From Streptomyces colonosanans (GTDB lineage: Bacteria > Actinomycetota > Actinomycetes > Streptomycetales > Streptomycetaceae), in contig NZ_MLYP01000039.1 of the NCBI RefSeq assembly GCF_001866645.1, positions 216,152-280,151 of the forward strand: a stretch of DNA of 64,000 nt, read 5' to 3'. A program made the position numbers and the translations under genes. How positions within the stretch are numbered: the stretch's first letter is position 1; every line of letters begins with the position of its first letter. Shown in pieces: positions 25,943 to 34,881 of the stretch. The notes beneath the pieces were generated by a model. It had not been told where the DNA came from, did no database searches, and saw only the letters and a program-made list of their open reading frames with translations.

Positions 25943-28900
25943 TCACGGTGCGGCCGCGTCGATCGCCTTCACGATGCGCTTGTCGGAGACCGGGTACGCC
26001 GTGCCCAGCGCATGCGCGAAGTAGCTGACGCGCAGTTCCTCGATCATCCAGCGGATGTCCAGGACCGAGGAGGGGACGGGTCGGCCCTGCGGAAGCTGCT
26101 CCAGCAGCCACGCGTACTCGTCCTGCATCTCGTGGACCTTCTCCATGCGCGTGGTGTCCCGCTGGACGTTCGTCGGCATCTGCTGCAGGCGGCGGTCCGC
26201 GGCGATCAGGTAGCGCATCAGGTCGGGGAGGCGCCGTACCCCCGCCGCGGTGATGAAGCCGGGCTTCACGAGGGCGTCCAGTTGCGCCCGCACGTCCGCC
26301 AGGTTCGGCAGCAGGGCGGGGCTGCGTACGGCCTTCAGCCGGCGTTCACAGGACTGCCAGGCGGCTAGCACCTGCTGCACCTGCCCTACCGTGCGGACCG
26401 TCGCGTCGACGATCTCCGCGCGCACCTTGTCATACAGCTTCCGGTACGACTCCTCGTCCCAGGCCGGCCCCCCGAAGTCCGCGATCAGCCGGTCGGCGGC
26501 CGCCATCGCACAGTCGTCGAACAGGGCCTGGATCGAGCCGTGCGGGTTCGCGGACAGACCGAGCTTCTGGGTGTTCGTCAGCTTCTCGGACGCGAACTTC
26601 GCCGGGTTCACCGGGATGTTCCGCAGGATCAGGCGCCGCGTGCCCTTCCACATCGCCTGCGCCTGCTCCTCCTCCGTGTCGAAGAGGCGTACGGAGACCG
26701 TGTCGCCGTCGTCGACCAGCGCCGGATACGCCTTCACCGGCTCGCCGGCGCGACGGGTCTCGAAGACACGGGTCAGCGCGCCGATCGACCAGTCTGTGAG
26801 GCCCGTACGCTCCAGGGACTCCCCGCCCCGCCGCTCGGCCGTGGCCGCCGCGGCCTGCGAGAGGGCCTTGCGCGCCTTCGGCTTCAGCAGGAGCTTCAGG
26901 GCTTCGAGGTCCTTGTCCTCGGCGAGCTTGCGGCGCCGCTCATCGACGATCCGGAACGTTATTTTGAGGTGGTCCGGCACCTTCGCCCAGTCGAAGTCCG
27001 CCGCCTCGAACGGCACGCCGACCATCCGCCGCAGCTCCCGCGCCATCGCCACCGTCAGCGGTTCCTGGAGGGGCTGTGCTCGATCGCGCCCCTCCGGGGC
27101 CACCGCCTTCTCCAGGAACGCCGTCGCGTAGTTCGGCGCCGGGACGTAGTTGCGGCGGATGGGCTTGGGCAGGGACCGGATCAGCTCGGTGACCAGTTCT
27201 TCCCGCAGCCCCGGGATCTGCCAGTCGAAGCCCTCGTCCGTGACCTGGTTGAGGACCTGCAGCGGGATGTGGACCGTCACGCCGTCCGCGTCCGCGCCGG
27301 GCTCGAACTGGTAGGTGACCTTGAACTTCAGACGGCCCTGCCGCCACGAGTCCGGGTAGTCGTCCTTGGTGACCGCGCCCGCCTTCTCGTTGATGAGCAT
27401 CTCGCGCTCGAAGTCGAGGAAGTCGGGCTGCTCGTGGTGCTTGTGCTTCCACCAGGAGTCGAAGTGGGCGCCGGAGACGACGTGTTCGGGCACCCGCTGG
27501 TCGTAGAAGTCGAACAGCGTCTCGTCGTCGACCAGGATGTCCCGGCGCCGGGCGCGGTGTTCCAGCTCCTCGACCTCGGTGAGGAGCCTGCGGTTCGCGG
27601 CGAAGAACTTGTGGTGCGTGCGCCAGTCACCCTCGACGAGTGCGTTGCGGATGAACAGTTCACGGCTCGTATCCGGGTCGACGCGGCCGTAGTTCACCTT
27701 CCGCTGGGCGACGATCGGAACGCCGTACAGCGTGACCTTCTCGTACGCCATCACGGCCGCCTGGTCCTTCTCCCAGTGCGGCTCGCTGTACGTCCGCTTC
27801 AGGAGGTGGCCGGCGAGCGGCTCCACCCACTCGGGCTCGATCTTCGCGTTGACGCGCGCCCACAGGCGGGAGGTCTCCACGAGCTCGGCGGACATCACGA
27901 AGCGCGGGGGCTTCCTGAACAGGGACGAGCCCGGGAAGATCGCGAACTTGGCGCTGCGGGCGCCCAGGTACTCGTTGCGTCCGCCGTCCTTGCGGGCGCC
28001 GGGACCGGAGTCCTTGGACTCCTTCACGTCCTTCAGCCCGATGTGCGAGAGCAGACCGGCGAGGAGCGAGATGTGCAGGTGGTCGGCCGGGGCGTCCTGG
28101 TCGTTCAGGTGCATGCCCATCTGCTTGGCGACCGTGCGCAGCTGCGTGTAGATGTCCTGCCATTCGCGGATGCGCAGGAAGTTCAGGTACTCCTGCTTGC
28201 ACATCCGGCGGAACGACGACGAGCCGCGCTCCTTCTGCTGCTCGCGGATGTAGCGCCACAGATTGAGGTAGGCGAGGAAGTCGCTCGTCTCGTCCTTGAA
28301 GCGGGCGTGCTGCTGGTCGGCCTGGGCCTGTTTGTCGGTGGGGCGCTCGCGCGGGTCCTGGATGGACAGCGCGGCGGCGACGACCATGACCTCGCGGACG
28401 CAGCCGTTGCGCTCCGCCTCCAGGACCATCCGCGCGAGGCGCGGGTCGACGGGCAGCTGGGCGAGCTTGCGGCCGGTGTCCGTGAGCCGCTTGCGCGGGT
28501 CCTTCTCCGCCGGGTCCAGCGCGCCCAGTTCCTGGAGGAGCTGGACGCCGTCGCGGATGTTGCGGTGGTCCGGCGGGTCGATGAAGGGGAACTTCTCGAT
28601 GTCGCCGAGGCCGGCCGCGGTCATCTGGAGGATGACGGAGGCGAGGTTCGTACGGAGGATCTCGGCATCCGTGAACTCGGGCCGGGCCTCGAAGTCCTCC
28701 TCGCTGTACAGGCGGACGCAGATACCGTCCGACGTACGGCCGCAGCGTCCCTTGCGCTGGTTGGCACTCGCCTGGGAGACCGGTTCGATGGGCAGGCGCT
28801 GGACCTTGGTGCGGTGGCTGTAGCGCGAGATGCGGGCGAAGCCGGGGTCGATGACGTACTTGATGCCAGGGACGGTCAGGGAGGTCTCGGCCACGTTCGT

Positions 28901-29941
28901 GGCCAGGACGATCCTGCGGCCCGTGTGCTGCTGGAAGACGCGGTGCTGCTCGGCGTGGGAGAGCCGGGCGTACAGCGGCAGGATCTCGGTGAACCTGTAC
29001 TGCTTCTTGTTCAGGGCGTCGGCCGTGTCCCGGATCTCCCGTTCACCGGAGAGGAAGACGAGGATGTCGCCCTTGCCCTCGCCCATGAGTTCCTCGACGG
29101 CGTCCGTGATCGCGGTGATCTGGTCGCGGTCGGCGTCGTCGCCGTTCTCTTCGAGGAGCGGGCGGTAGCGCACCTCGACGGGGTAGGTGCGCCCGCTGAC
29201 CTCGACGATCGGCGCGTCGCCGAAGTGCCGGGAGAAGCGCTCGGGGTCGATCGTGGCCGAGGTGATGACGACCTTGAGGTCCGGGCGCTTGGGCAGGAGC
29301 TGGGCGAGGTAGCCGAGCAGGAAGTCGATGTTGAGGGACCGCTCGTGGGCCTCGTCGATGATGATCGTGTCGTAGGCGCGCAGCTCGCGGTCCGTCTGGA
29401 TCTCGGCGAGCAGGATGCCGTCCGTCATCAGCTTGATGAAGGTGGCGTCGGGGTTCACCTGGTCGGTGAAGCGGACCTTCCAGCCGACGGCCTCGCCGAG
29501 GGGTGTGTCGAGCTCCTCGGCGACGCGCTCGGCGACCGTGCGGGCGGCGATGCGGCGGGGCTGGGTGTGGCCGATCATGCCGCGAACACCGCGGCCGAGT
29601 TCGAGACAGATCTTGGGGATCTGGGTGGTCTTGCCGGAGCCGGTCTCGCCGGCCACGATCACGACCTGGTGGTCGCGTATGGCGTCGGCGATCGCGTCCT
29701 TCTTCTGGCTGACGGGGAGCTGTTCGGGGTACGTGATGGCCGGGACGCGGGCGCTGCGACCGGCGATCCTGCTCTCGGCCTTGGCGACCTCCGCCTCGAT
29801 CTCGGCGAGTACGGCGGTCCGGGCCTCGGGCTTGCGGATCTTGCGCGCGCCTTCGAGCCTGCGCCCGAGGCGGTGCGCGTCGCGCAGGGACAGCTCGGTC
29901 AGGCGGGGGGCGAGGGTGCCGAGGGCGGGATGCGTAGACAT
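25943..29941 (-). CDS. hrpA: ATP-dependent RNA helicase HrpA
   Basis: 1,332 residues, the full length of bacterial HrpA. DEAH-box motifs: P-loop VAGETGSGKTTQIPKI, Ia TQPRRIAA, DEAH in IIIDEAHERSLN, SAT in VITSATID, motif V/VI VTNVAETSLTVPGI-like and QRKGRCGR. Helicase-associated HA2 and OB domains follow, then the long C-terminal DUF3418 region that distinguishes HrpA from HrpB. HrpA acts on stalled or structured mRNA/ribosomes in E. coli. Monocistronic; it faces the tRNA-Asp gene downstream. Confidence 0.96.
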   Translation of the reverse strand: MSTHPALGTLAPRLTELSLRDAHRLGRRLEGARKIRKPEARTAVLAEIEAEVAKAESRIAGRSARVPAITYPEQLPVSQKKDAIADAIRDHQVVIVAGETGSGKTTQIPKICLELGRGVRGMIGHTQPRRIAARTVAERVAEELDTPLGEAVGWKVRFTDQVNPDATFIKLMTDGILLAEIQTDRELRAYDTIIIDEAHERSLNIDFLLGYLAQLLPKRPDLKVVITSATIDPERFSRHFGDAPIVEVSGRTYPVEVRYRPLLEENGDDADRDQITAITDAVEELMGEGKGDILVFLSGEREIRDTADALNKKQYRFTEILPLYARLSHAEQHRVFQQHTGRRIVLATNVAETSLTVPGIKYVIDPGFARISRYSHRTKVQRLPIEPVSQASANQRKGRCGRTSDGICVRLYSEEDFEARPEFTDAEILRTNLASVILQMTAAGLGDIEKFPFIDPPDHRNIRDGVQLLQELGALDPAEKDPRKRLTDTGRKLAQLPVDPRLARMVLEAERNGCVREVMVVAAALSIQDPRERPTDKQAQADQQHARFKDETSDFLAYLNLWRYIREQQKERGSSSFRRMCKQEYLNFLRIREWQDIYTQLRTVAKQMGMHLNDQDAPADHLHISLLAGLLSHIGLKDVKESKDSGPGARKDGGRNEYLGARSAKFAIFPGSSLFRKPPRFVMSAELVETSRLWARVNAKIEPEWVEPLAGHLLKRTYSEPHWEKDQAAVMAYEKVTLYGVPIVAQRKVNYGRVDPDTSRELFIRNALVEGDWRTHHKFFAANRRLLTEVEELEHRARRRDILVDDETLFDFYDQRVPEHVVSGAHFDSWWKHKHHEQPDFLDFEREMLINEKAGAVTKDDYPDSWRQGRLKFKVTYQFEPGADADGVTVHIPLQVLNQVTDEGFDWQIPGLREELVTELIRSLPKPIRRNYVPAPNYATAFLEKAVAPEGRDRAQPLQEPLTVAMARELRRMVGVPFEAADFDWAKVPDHLKITFRIVDERRRKLAEDKDLEALKLLLKPKARKALSQAAAATAERRGGESLERTGLTDWSIGALTRVFETRRAGEPVKAYPALVDDGDTVSVRLFDTEEEQAQAMWKGTRRLILRNIPVNPAKFASEKLTNTQKLGLSANPHGSIQALFDDCAMAAADRLIADFGGPAWDEESYRKLYDKVRAEIVDATVRTVGQVQQVLAAWQSCERRLKAVRSPALLPNLADVRAQLDALVKPGFITAAGVRRLPDLMRYLIAADRRLQQMPTNVQRDTTRMEKVHEMQDEYAWLLEQLPQGRPVPSSVLDIRWMIEELRVSYFAHALGTAYPVSDKRIVKAIDAAAP

Positions 29942-30069
29942 ACGCGGTCCAGGATCTCACCTTGGCGAAATTCCTGGCTAACGATTTGCCTCCGGCGGTT
30001 CGGCGGCTTGCGCGCGGCGGTCGGTTCGGCCGGGGGCCGGCTCTTGTTCCCCGGGAAGCGCCCAGTGGC

Positions 30070-30381
30070 TCAGCTGCTGCTCGGCTGCTGAGGGACCGGA
30101 GGTGCGGGCTGCTCGCGGGGTGCTCTCTCCTGGGTCATCGACGTGGCGGTGTTGGAGACGGCCTTGATGCCCAGGTACGCGGTGGTCATGCTGCTGATGG
30201 CGGTGAAGGCAGCGGTGAGTACGCCGACGATCACCGACTTGTCGCCGTCCAGGCGCCAGACGCCGAAGATCACCACCCCGGCGATCGCGAGGTTGCTCAT
30301 GACCACCGCGAGTAAGCCGTAGCGAGCCCGGTCCCTCTCCACCTGGACGGCCCCGGCGATTTTTGTCTGGTCCCGGCGCAT
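30070..30381 (-). CDS. Small two-helix membrane protein
   Basis: 103 residues from ATG 30381 with GGGGGAA just upstream. Two hydrophobic segments (ARYGLLAVVMSNLAIAGVVIFGVW at ~20-43 and SVIVGVLTAAFTAISSMTTAYLGI at ~49-72) and a Pro-rich cytoplasmic tail. No recognised domain. The open frame reaching to 30888 is not used: it crosses the tRNA-Phe remnant. Confidence 0.6.
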   Translation of the reverse strand: MRRDQTKIAGAVQVERDRARYGLLAVVMSNLAIAGVVIFGVWRLDGDKSVIVGVLTAAFTAISSMTTAYLGIKAVSNTATSMTQERAPREQPAPPVPQQPSSS

Positions 30382-30469
30382 GATTCCCCCATCCGTACGG
30401 TTGCGTCGACTCGCCAGAACGTAGTGCCCGGGAGGGGGCATGCCAAACGGGGGCTGGACCCAGACATGA

Positions 30470-30502
30470 CGAAAGCCCCATCCCGACAGGATGAGGCTTT
30501 CG
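30470..30502 (-). terminator. Displaced native terminator of tRNA-Phe (inferred)
   Basis: 14-bp stem (cgaaagccccatcc / ggatgaggctttcg, one wobble) directly 3' of the tRNA-Phe fragment, just where the terminator of an intact tRNA would be. Confidence 0.65.
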
Positions 30503-30505
30503 GCA

Positions 30506-30553
30506 GCGGTGGCTGGGGCCGGGGTCGAACCGGCGACCTTCCGCTTTTCAGGC
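30506..30553 (-). repeat. Distal attachment-site copy: 3' fragment of tRNA-Phe
   Basis: 48 bases identical to 32284-32331. It comprises the 3' part of tRNA-Phe from the anticodon arm to the discriminator plus four flanking bases; the 5' part of the tRNA is absent. This is the classical scar of a tyrosine-integrase element inserted into a tRNA 3' end. Confidence 0.85.
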
Positions 30554-30940
30554 CGCGCCCCGGCGGGGCGGGGCCTGTTCGTACGGGCCGCACGTGATTC
30601 GGCCAGCCGTGCTTGTCCGCTGCTGTTGGCGTACGGGTCGGTGGACGCCAACAGCAGCGTGATCTCTGTCGGCTGCGGTTGTGCGCTGCTGTTGTGGGGT
30701 CGGTGTTGCCCGTCGAAACCACCTGGCATCGCCCACCCGGTCGATGCCGCCCAGACTTGGGTCGCGATGTGGTCGGGAAAGATGCCGACGTAGGTGCTGA
30801 ACAGCAGCACGCAGGCCGGCGCCCTGGCAGTGACGCCGTTTGCGAACGCCCGCCGCTCTCTCCGTACTTCGGATGCCATATCCTCCACCGGCGAGCGGTG
30901 CCGGGGGGCATCGCCCAGGGTCTCTCAGGGGGGAGCCACC

Positions 30941-31828
30941 GTGCTTGTACTGTCATTCCTGCTCGTTCTCACCGCCGTGGTGATGTACTTCGTCGCCCGT
31001 GCCCAGAACTCGTCCCGGCTTCGGCTGGGTGCCGTCGCCGCACTGCTCGGCAGCATGCTCTGTGGCATCGCCAGCAGCGTGTACGTCGTCAGCGCCTACG
31101 AGGTCGGCGTGCCGGTGACGTTCGGCAAAGTGGGTGCGCCCATGACGTCCGGGATGCATCTGAAAGCGCCATTCACCGATGTCACGCGCTTCTCGACCCG
31201 TCCGGTCGACCTCAACCTCTCCGACAAGGACGTCGTCGAGGTGCGGTCCTCCCAGGGGGGCGTGATGTACGTGGAGGTGACCGTGAAGTGGGCGGTCATA
31301 CCGAACAAGGCGGGGGAGCTGTACCGGCTGGCAGGGAGCGAGGAGGCCATTCAGCAGCGACTGGTCTTCCCGGACAGCCGGGAGATCGTCCGGAACGTCT
31401 TCGCCCGCTACTCCAGCGAGCAGGGCTACGCCTCGGCCCGGGAGAAGATCAACGCGGAGATCGACAAGTTGATCAAGGAGCGACTCGCGCCCCGCGGTAT
31501 CGACATCACCGCCGTGAACCTGCGCAACGTCAAGCCTTCGGACGCCCTCCAGAAGCAGATCGACCGCAAGATCCAGCAGAAGGAGGCCACCGAGCGGGCC
31601 GCCGAGGCGACCCGCACGGCGGAAGAGGAGTCCAAGCGCCGCAAGATCGAGGCCGAGGGCATCGCCCGCGCCAACAAGATCCTCAACGACTCCCTGACCG
31701 ACAAGGTTCTGATGAACCAGTGCATCGACTCGTACCGGGAAGCGGCCAAGGAGAACCCGGTCTACGCCGTGCCCTGCGGCTCGGGCAACGGCACCCCGGT
31801 CATCGTGGACGGCAGCGGCCGGAAGTGA
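30941..31828 (+). CDS. SPFH/prohibitin-domain membrane protein
   Basis: 295 residues from GTG 30941 with ggggggagcc upstream. Two N-terminal hydrophobic segments (LVLSFLLVLTAVVMYFV; LGAVAALLGSMLCGIASSVYVV), then the SPFH core (EVGVPVTFGKVGAPMTSGMHLKAPF.., VEVTVKWAV), and a charged coiled-coil (QKQIDRKIQQKEATERAAEATRTAEEESKRR pattern, residues ~205-245). SPFH proteins form large membrane-bound cages that organise proteases or lipids. Sole gene of the tRNA-Phe islet, so it may have been acquired; its role is unknown. Confidence 0.85.
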   Translation: MLVLSFLLVLTAVVMYFVARAQNSSRLRLGAVAALLGSMLCGIASSVYVVSAYEVGVPVTFGKVGAPMTSGMHLKAPFTDVTRFSTRPVDLNLSDKDVVEVRSSQGGVMYVEVTVKWAVIPNKAGELYRLAGSEEAIQQRLVFPDSREIVRNVFARYSSEQGYASAREKINAEIDKLIKERLAPRGIDITAVNLRNVKPSDALQKQIDRKIQQKEATERAAEATRTAEEESKRRKIEAEGIARANKILNDSLTDKVLMNQCIDSYREAAKENPVYAVPCGSGNGTPVIVDGSGRK

Positions 31829-32233
31829 TTCCTCTTGCCTGCTGAGCCGGCGCATCGCGCTCGGCCCGCACAGGCACGCCGGTGAACCTCGCCGGAGCCG
31901 GGGCCCGGCGGCCGGACAGGGCCCCGCCGTGGAAGGCGGGGCCGATGGTGTCGCAGGGGCTGCACAGCGCTTTCTCCGAAGCATCACAGCGCTGCTGCAA
32001 CAGCTGGCTCGGCGGCGGGGTTCCTGTTCACGCTCGCTGGCGGCGCGCGGGTCGGCGCTCGTCGCTTCACGGCCGCAACGGCCGGACCAGGAGCCCCGGA
32101 TCAGGAACTGACGCAGGCCGCGAGGCGCTCGCGAGCGCTCGCTTCGCTGGACGAGCAGCGGAAGGCACTCCGGAAGCTGGGCGACACCCTCTCCTGAGAG
32201 CCGTTGGCGCACCGGTTGGCGTAGCCGACACGA

Positions 32234-32269
32234 AAACACCCCCTCCGAGAGATCTCAGAGGGGGTGTTT
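32234..32269 (-). terminator. Terminator after intact tRNA-Phe
   Basis: 12-bp stem (aaacaccccctc / gagggggtgttt), 12-base loop. If the islet model is right, this terminator came with the element and replaces the native one now at 30470. Confidence 0.75.
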
Positions 32270-32283
32270 GCCCTGATAGGGCG

Positions 32284-32331
32284 GCGGTGGCTGGGGCCGG
32301 GGTCGAACCGGCGACCTTCCGCTTTTCAGGC
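32284..32331 (-). repeat. tRNA-proximal attachment-site copy
   Basis: 48 bases identical to 30506-30553, contained in the intact tRNA-Phe and its first 3' flanking bases. Confidence 0.85.
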
Positions 32332-32361
32332 GGACGCTCGTACCAACTGAGCTACCCAGCC
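32288..32361 (-). tRNA. tRNA-Phe (anticodon GAA)
   Basis: 74 bases: acceptor GGCTGGG/CCCAGCC, D-arm TAGCTCAGTTGGTA, anticodon stem TCCGC/GCGGA with loop CTGAAAA, T-loop GGTTCGACC, discriminator A. First from the 3' side in a Glu-Asp-Phe cluster on the minus strand. A hairpin gaggtttc-atac-gaaacctc (32364-32383) separates it from tRNA-Asp and may guide processing. Confidence 0.96.
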
Positions 32362-32385
32362 ACGAGGTTTCATACGAAACCTCAG

Positions 32386-32460
32386 CGGTCCTGACGGGAT
32401 TTGAACCCGCGGCCTCCACCTTGACAGGGTGGCGAGCACTCCAAACTGCTCCACAGGACC
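32386..32460 (-). tRNA. tRNA-Asp (anticodon GUC), copy 2
   Basis: 75 bases, loop CTGTCAA, same sequence as 25759-25833. Confidence 0.96.
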
Positions 32461-32497
32461 AAGCGTTGTGTACGACAGTGTCGCACACGATCATGCG

Positions 32498-32570
32498 TGC
32501 CCCCAACGGGATTCGAACCCGTGCTACCGCCTTGAAAGGGCGGCGTCCTAGGCCGCTAGACGATGAGGGC
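32498..32570 (-). tRNA. tRNA-Glu (anticodon UUC)
   Basis: 73 bases: acceptor GCCCTCA pairing with TGGGGGC (one G:U wobble), anticodon stem CCGCC/GGCGG with loop CTTTCAA, T-loop GGTTCGAAT, discriminator A. Its first 15 bases overlap the end of the metallophosphoesterase reading frame. Confidence 0.95.
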
Positions 32571-34262
32571 TATCGGCCCGCCTGGGCGCTTCTCAGCGCG
32601 TCGGGGACGTGAGAAGCATATGGGATGGGAGGAGGGTTCGCCAAAACGGTTAAGAGGGAGCCCGGCGGGTGGGTCGGACGGGCGCCGGATCGGTTCCGGG
32701 GGTGGTGGCCGGGGGCGCGGTGCTCGGAGGTGCGGCGCCGGGGTCGGGTGCGCGCCCGGCTGGTTCTCCTTGGGCAGGTGGCGGGTCACCTCCGCCGTCG
32801 TCAGGCCCAGCCCGCCGAGCCTGATCTCGTCCCAGGCCTGGAGGCGGCGGGTGTCCCGGTCCAGGTAGAGGATCGAGGCCTCGATGGGGTCCGGGTACCG
32901 GCCCTCGACCGCGCGCAGCCCGCTGCCGCCCGTCGAGCCCTCGACGCGCAGCCGGGTGCCGTACCGCATGATCTCCATCTTTTCCTGGTGCAGATGGCCG
33001 GCCAGGGCCAGGGGCGCCTCGCCGTCCGTCTGGCGGGCGGCCGTCGGTTCGTGGGTGATCGCGATGTCGACGGGTGTTCCGGCGGCCTTCTGGTCGCGCA
33101 GGGCGGAGGCCAGACGCGCGCCCGCCAGCTCTTCGGCGCGCTCGCCGCCGGGTGCGACCGAGCGGTCGGGGGTGAACTGTGGGTCACCGGTCCCGGCGAA
33201 GCGCAGGCCTGCGACGGTGATCGCCCTGCTGTCGTCCAGGACGTGGACGTTCTTCATGCGCTCCAGGTAGCGCTGGGTGGTGAGGGAGTCGTGGTTGCCG
33301 CGGACCCAGACGTACGGGGCGCCCAGGTCCTTGATCGGGTCGAGGAAGCCGTTCTCCGCCGCCGTCCCGTGGTCCATGGTGTCGCCCGAGTCGACGATCA
33401 CAGCGACGCGGTACTGCTGCACCAGTGACGCGATGATCTTCCAGCTTGCCGGGTTGAGGTGGATGTCGGAGACGTGCAGGACCCGGATCGTCGTCGGGTC
33501 GGGCTCGTACGCGGGGAGGGTGGACGTGGCGTCGTACAGCTTGGTCACGTTCGTCACCAGGCGCGCCAACTCCTTCTGGTAGACATCGAATTCGGTGACG
33601 ATGCTGCGCGCGTTGCCGACCAGGGAGGGGGCGGAGGAGAGCAGGCCGGAGAACCGCGGTTCAAGGACCGACTTGGGATTCCAGGTGGCGTACGCCGTCG
33701 CGCCCGAGGCGCTGAGGAGTGCGAGGGCCAGGCCGCCCGCGGTCAGCGCCCGGCGCGGGCGCCGGTAGACCGCGAGGCCGAGCGCGGTGGCGCCGGAGAC
33801 CGCCGCCACGCAGGAACGTACGGCGAGTTCGAGCGTGCCGTGCTCGACGTCGTGGGCGACCTCCCGCTGGAGGCCGGAGATCCGCTCGGGGTGGTCGACG
33901 AGCGCCTGGGCGCGGATCGGGTCGAGCTGGTCGACGTTGACGTCGAGGCGGACGGGGGCCCGGTGGCTGTCCAGCTCCAGGGCGCCCAGCGGGGAGACGT
34001 TGATCTTTGTGCCGCCGGTGAGAGAGGGGCGCAGGGTCATGGTGGTGTTCATGGGGCCCACCGGGGCGCGTACGTTGCCCACGGCCAGCAGGCCGAGCCA
34101 GGCACCCAGGAGTACGACGCCGACCATGCCGAGTGCACTGAGCCATGGGTGGGGCTGGGGGGCGAGCTCGGTGGCAGGGGGCAGGCGGAGCGAGCGGTAG
34201 CGCCGGGCGAGGTTACCCGACGCCCTTCGCGGGCGGTGCGGGGCTGAGGCGACGCGGGCCAT
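32556..34262 (-). CDS. Membrane-anchored metallophosphoesterase
   Basis: 568 residues from ATG 34262 (MARVASAPHRP..); the frame is open to 34436 but that part lies over the divergent gene's leader. Membrane segment near residues 40-60, another pair around 140-195, then the calcineurin-like phosphoesterase core: LHVSDIHLNP (DxH), DSGDTMDHG (GDxxD), VRGNHDS (GNHD/E), ITHEP and LAGHLHQEK (GHxH). All metal ligands are present. The last ~65 residues are Pro-rich and out of family character; the stop codon falls inside tRNA-Glu, so the true 3' end may have been altered. Substrate unknown. Confidence 0.88.
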   Translation of the reverse strand: MARVASAPHRPRRASGNLARRYRSLRLPPATELAPQPHPWLSALGMVGVVLLGAWLGLLAVGNVRAPVGPMNTTMTLRPSLTGGTKINVSPLGALELDSHRAPVRLDVNVDQLDPIRAQALVDHPERISGLQREVAHDVEHGTLELAVRSCVAAVSGATALGLAVYRRPRRALTAGGLALALLSASGATAYATWNPKSVLEPRFSGLLSSAPSLVGNARSIVTEFDVYQKELARLVTNVTKLYDATSTLPAYEPDPTTIRVLHVSDIHLNPASWKIIASLVQQYRVAVIVDSGDTMDHGTAAENGFLDPIKDLGAPYVWVRGNHDSLTTQRYLERMKNVHVLDDSRAITVAGLRFAGTGDPQFTPDRSVAPGGERAEELAGARLASALRDQKAAGTPVDIAITHEPTAARQTDGEAPLALAGHLHQEKMEIMRYGTRLRVEGSTGGSGLRAVEGRYPDPIEASILYLDRDTRRLQAWDEIRLGGLGLTTAEVTRHLPKENQPGAHPTPAPHLRAPRPRPPPPEPIRRPSDPPAGLPLNRFGEPSSHPICFSRPRRAEKRPGGPIALIV

Positions 34263-34347
34263 TGGCCCCGTATGCCCAGTTCCGGGCATGGATATGCGGG
34301 ACGGTTCGCGACTCTTCCGCGGGCGTGCCGTACCGGACAATGGACCT

Positions 34348-34698
34348 GTGCTGGAGATGACGCGCGAGGAGTTCGAGGAACTGGTCGCCGAGGCGCTCGA
34401 CCGGATCCCGCCGGAGCTGACGCGGCTGATGGACAACGTGGCGGTGTTCGTCGAGGACGAGCCGCCCGCCGATGATCCCGACCTGCTCGGGCTCTACGAG
34501 GGGACTCCGCTGACGGAGCGCGGGGAGTGGTACGCGGGGGTGCTGCCGGACCGGATCACGATCTACATGGGTCCGACGCTGCGCATGTGCGAGACGCACG
34601 AGGACGTGGTGGCGGAGACCGAGGTGACCGTGGTGCATGAGATCGCTCATCACTTCGGGATCGACGACGCCCGGTTGCATGAGCTCGGGTACGGGTGA
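34348..34698 (+). CDS. Small minigluzincin-type metallopeptidase
   Basis: 116 residues from GTG 34348 (MLEMTREEFEELVAEALDRIP). Ends with the zinc motif HEIAHHFGIDDARLHELGYG: HExxH plus downstream Asp/Glu residues, the hallmark of the small cytosolic metallopeptidase family (COG3824). Length is normal. The true substrate is not known for any member I can recall. Divergent from the metallophosphoesterase. Confidence 0.88.
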   Translation: MLEMTREEFEELVAEALDRIPPELTRLMDNVAVFVEDEPPADDPDLLGLYEGTPLTERGEWYAGVLPDRITIYMGPTLRMCETHEDVVAETEVTVVHEIAHHFGIDDARLHELGYG

Positions 34699-34783
34699 CG
34701 TCGGATACCCGGACGGGTGACGCTCTCTTCGCGGGGCGCGTGTCCTCTTGCGGGCGGCGGGAGTTGGACAGGAGGACTTCTCG

Positions 34784-34844
34784 ACCCTTCCCCGAGCTCT
34801 CGGCCGCTGCCCCGCTCTCGACTTCGCTCGAGCGGGGGAGCCCC
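34784..34844. repeat. Dispersed palindromic repeat, intergenic copy
   Basis: cccttccccgagctctcgg followed by a fold-back ccccgctctcgacttcgctcgagcgggg-type core (arms ccccgctc/gagcgggg). The core shares ctcgacttcgctcga with the copy inside the ABC ATPase gene (10497-10539). It sits 38 bases before the lipoprotein start and may form a stem-loop in its leader. Confidence 0.7.
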
Positions 34845-34881
34845 ATGAACAGGGGAGACCCTCTATCGGAGGTGGCTGCCC

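Larger units (their letters stand above)
30554..32283. mobile_element. Small islet at tRNA-Phe (remnant integrative element)
   Basis: 1.73 kb between the two 48-bp att copies. It carries one intact gene (SPFH protein) and non-coding sequence at 30554-30940 and 31829-32230. No integrase remains. A short open stretch ending at about 32197 (..LDEQRKALRKLGDTLS) may be the C-terminal remnant of an unidentified gene. Interpretation rests on the att repeats and on both copies having their own terminator. Confidence 0.65.

Noticed and set aside
26540..30091. 1,183-residue open frame opposite hrpA
   Set aside because: Composition (Leu/Val/Arg/Asp/Gly only, no domains) is that of an antisense frame of a GC-rich gene; hrpA has all helicase motifs.
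30506..30580. Second tRNA-Phe gene
   Set aside because: The 5' half is absent beyond ttttcaggc, so it cannot fold as a tRNA.
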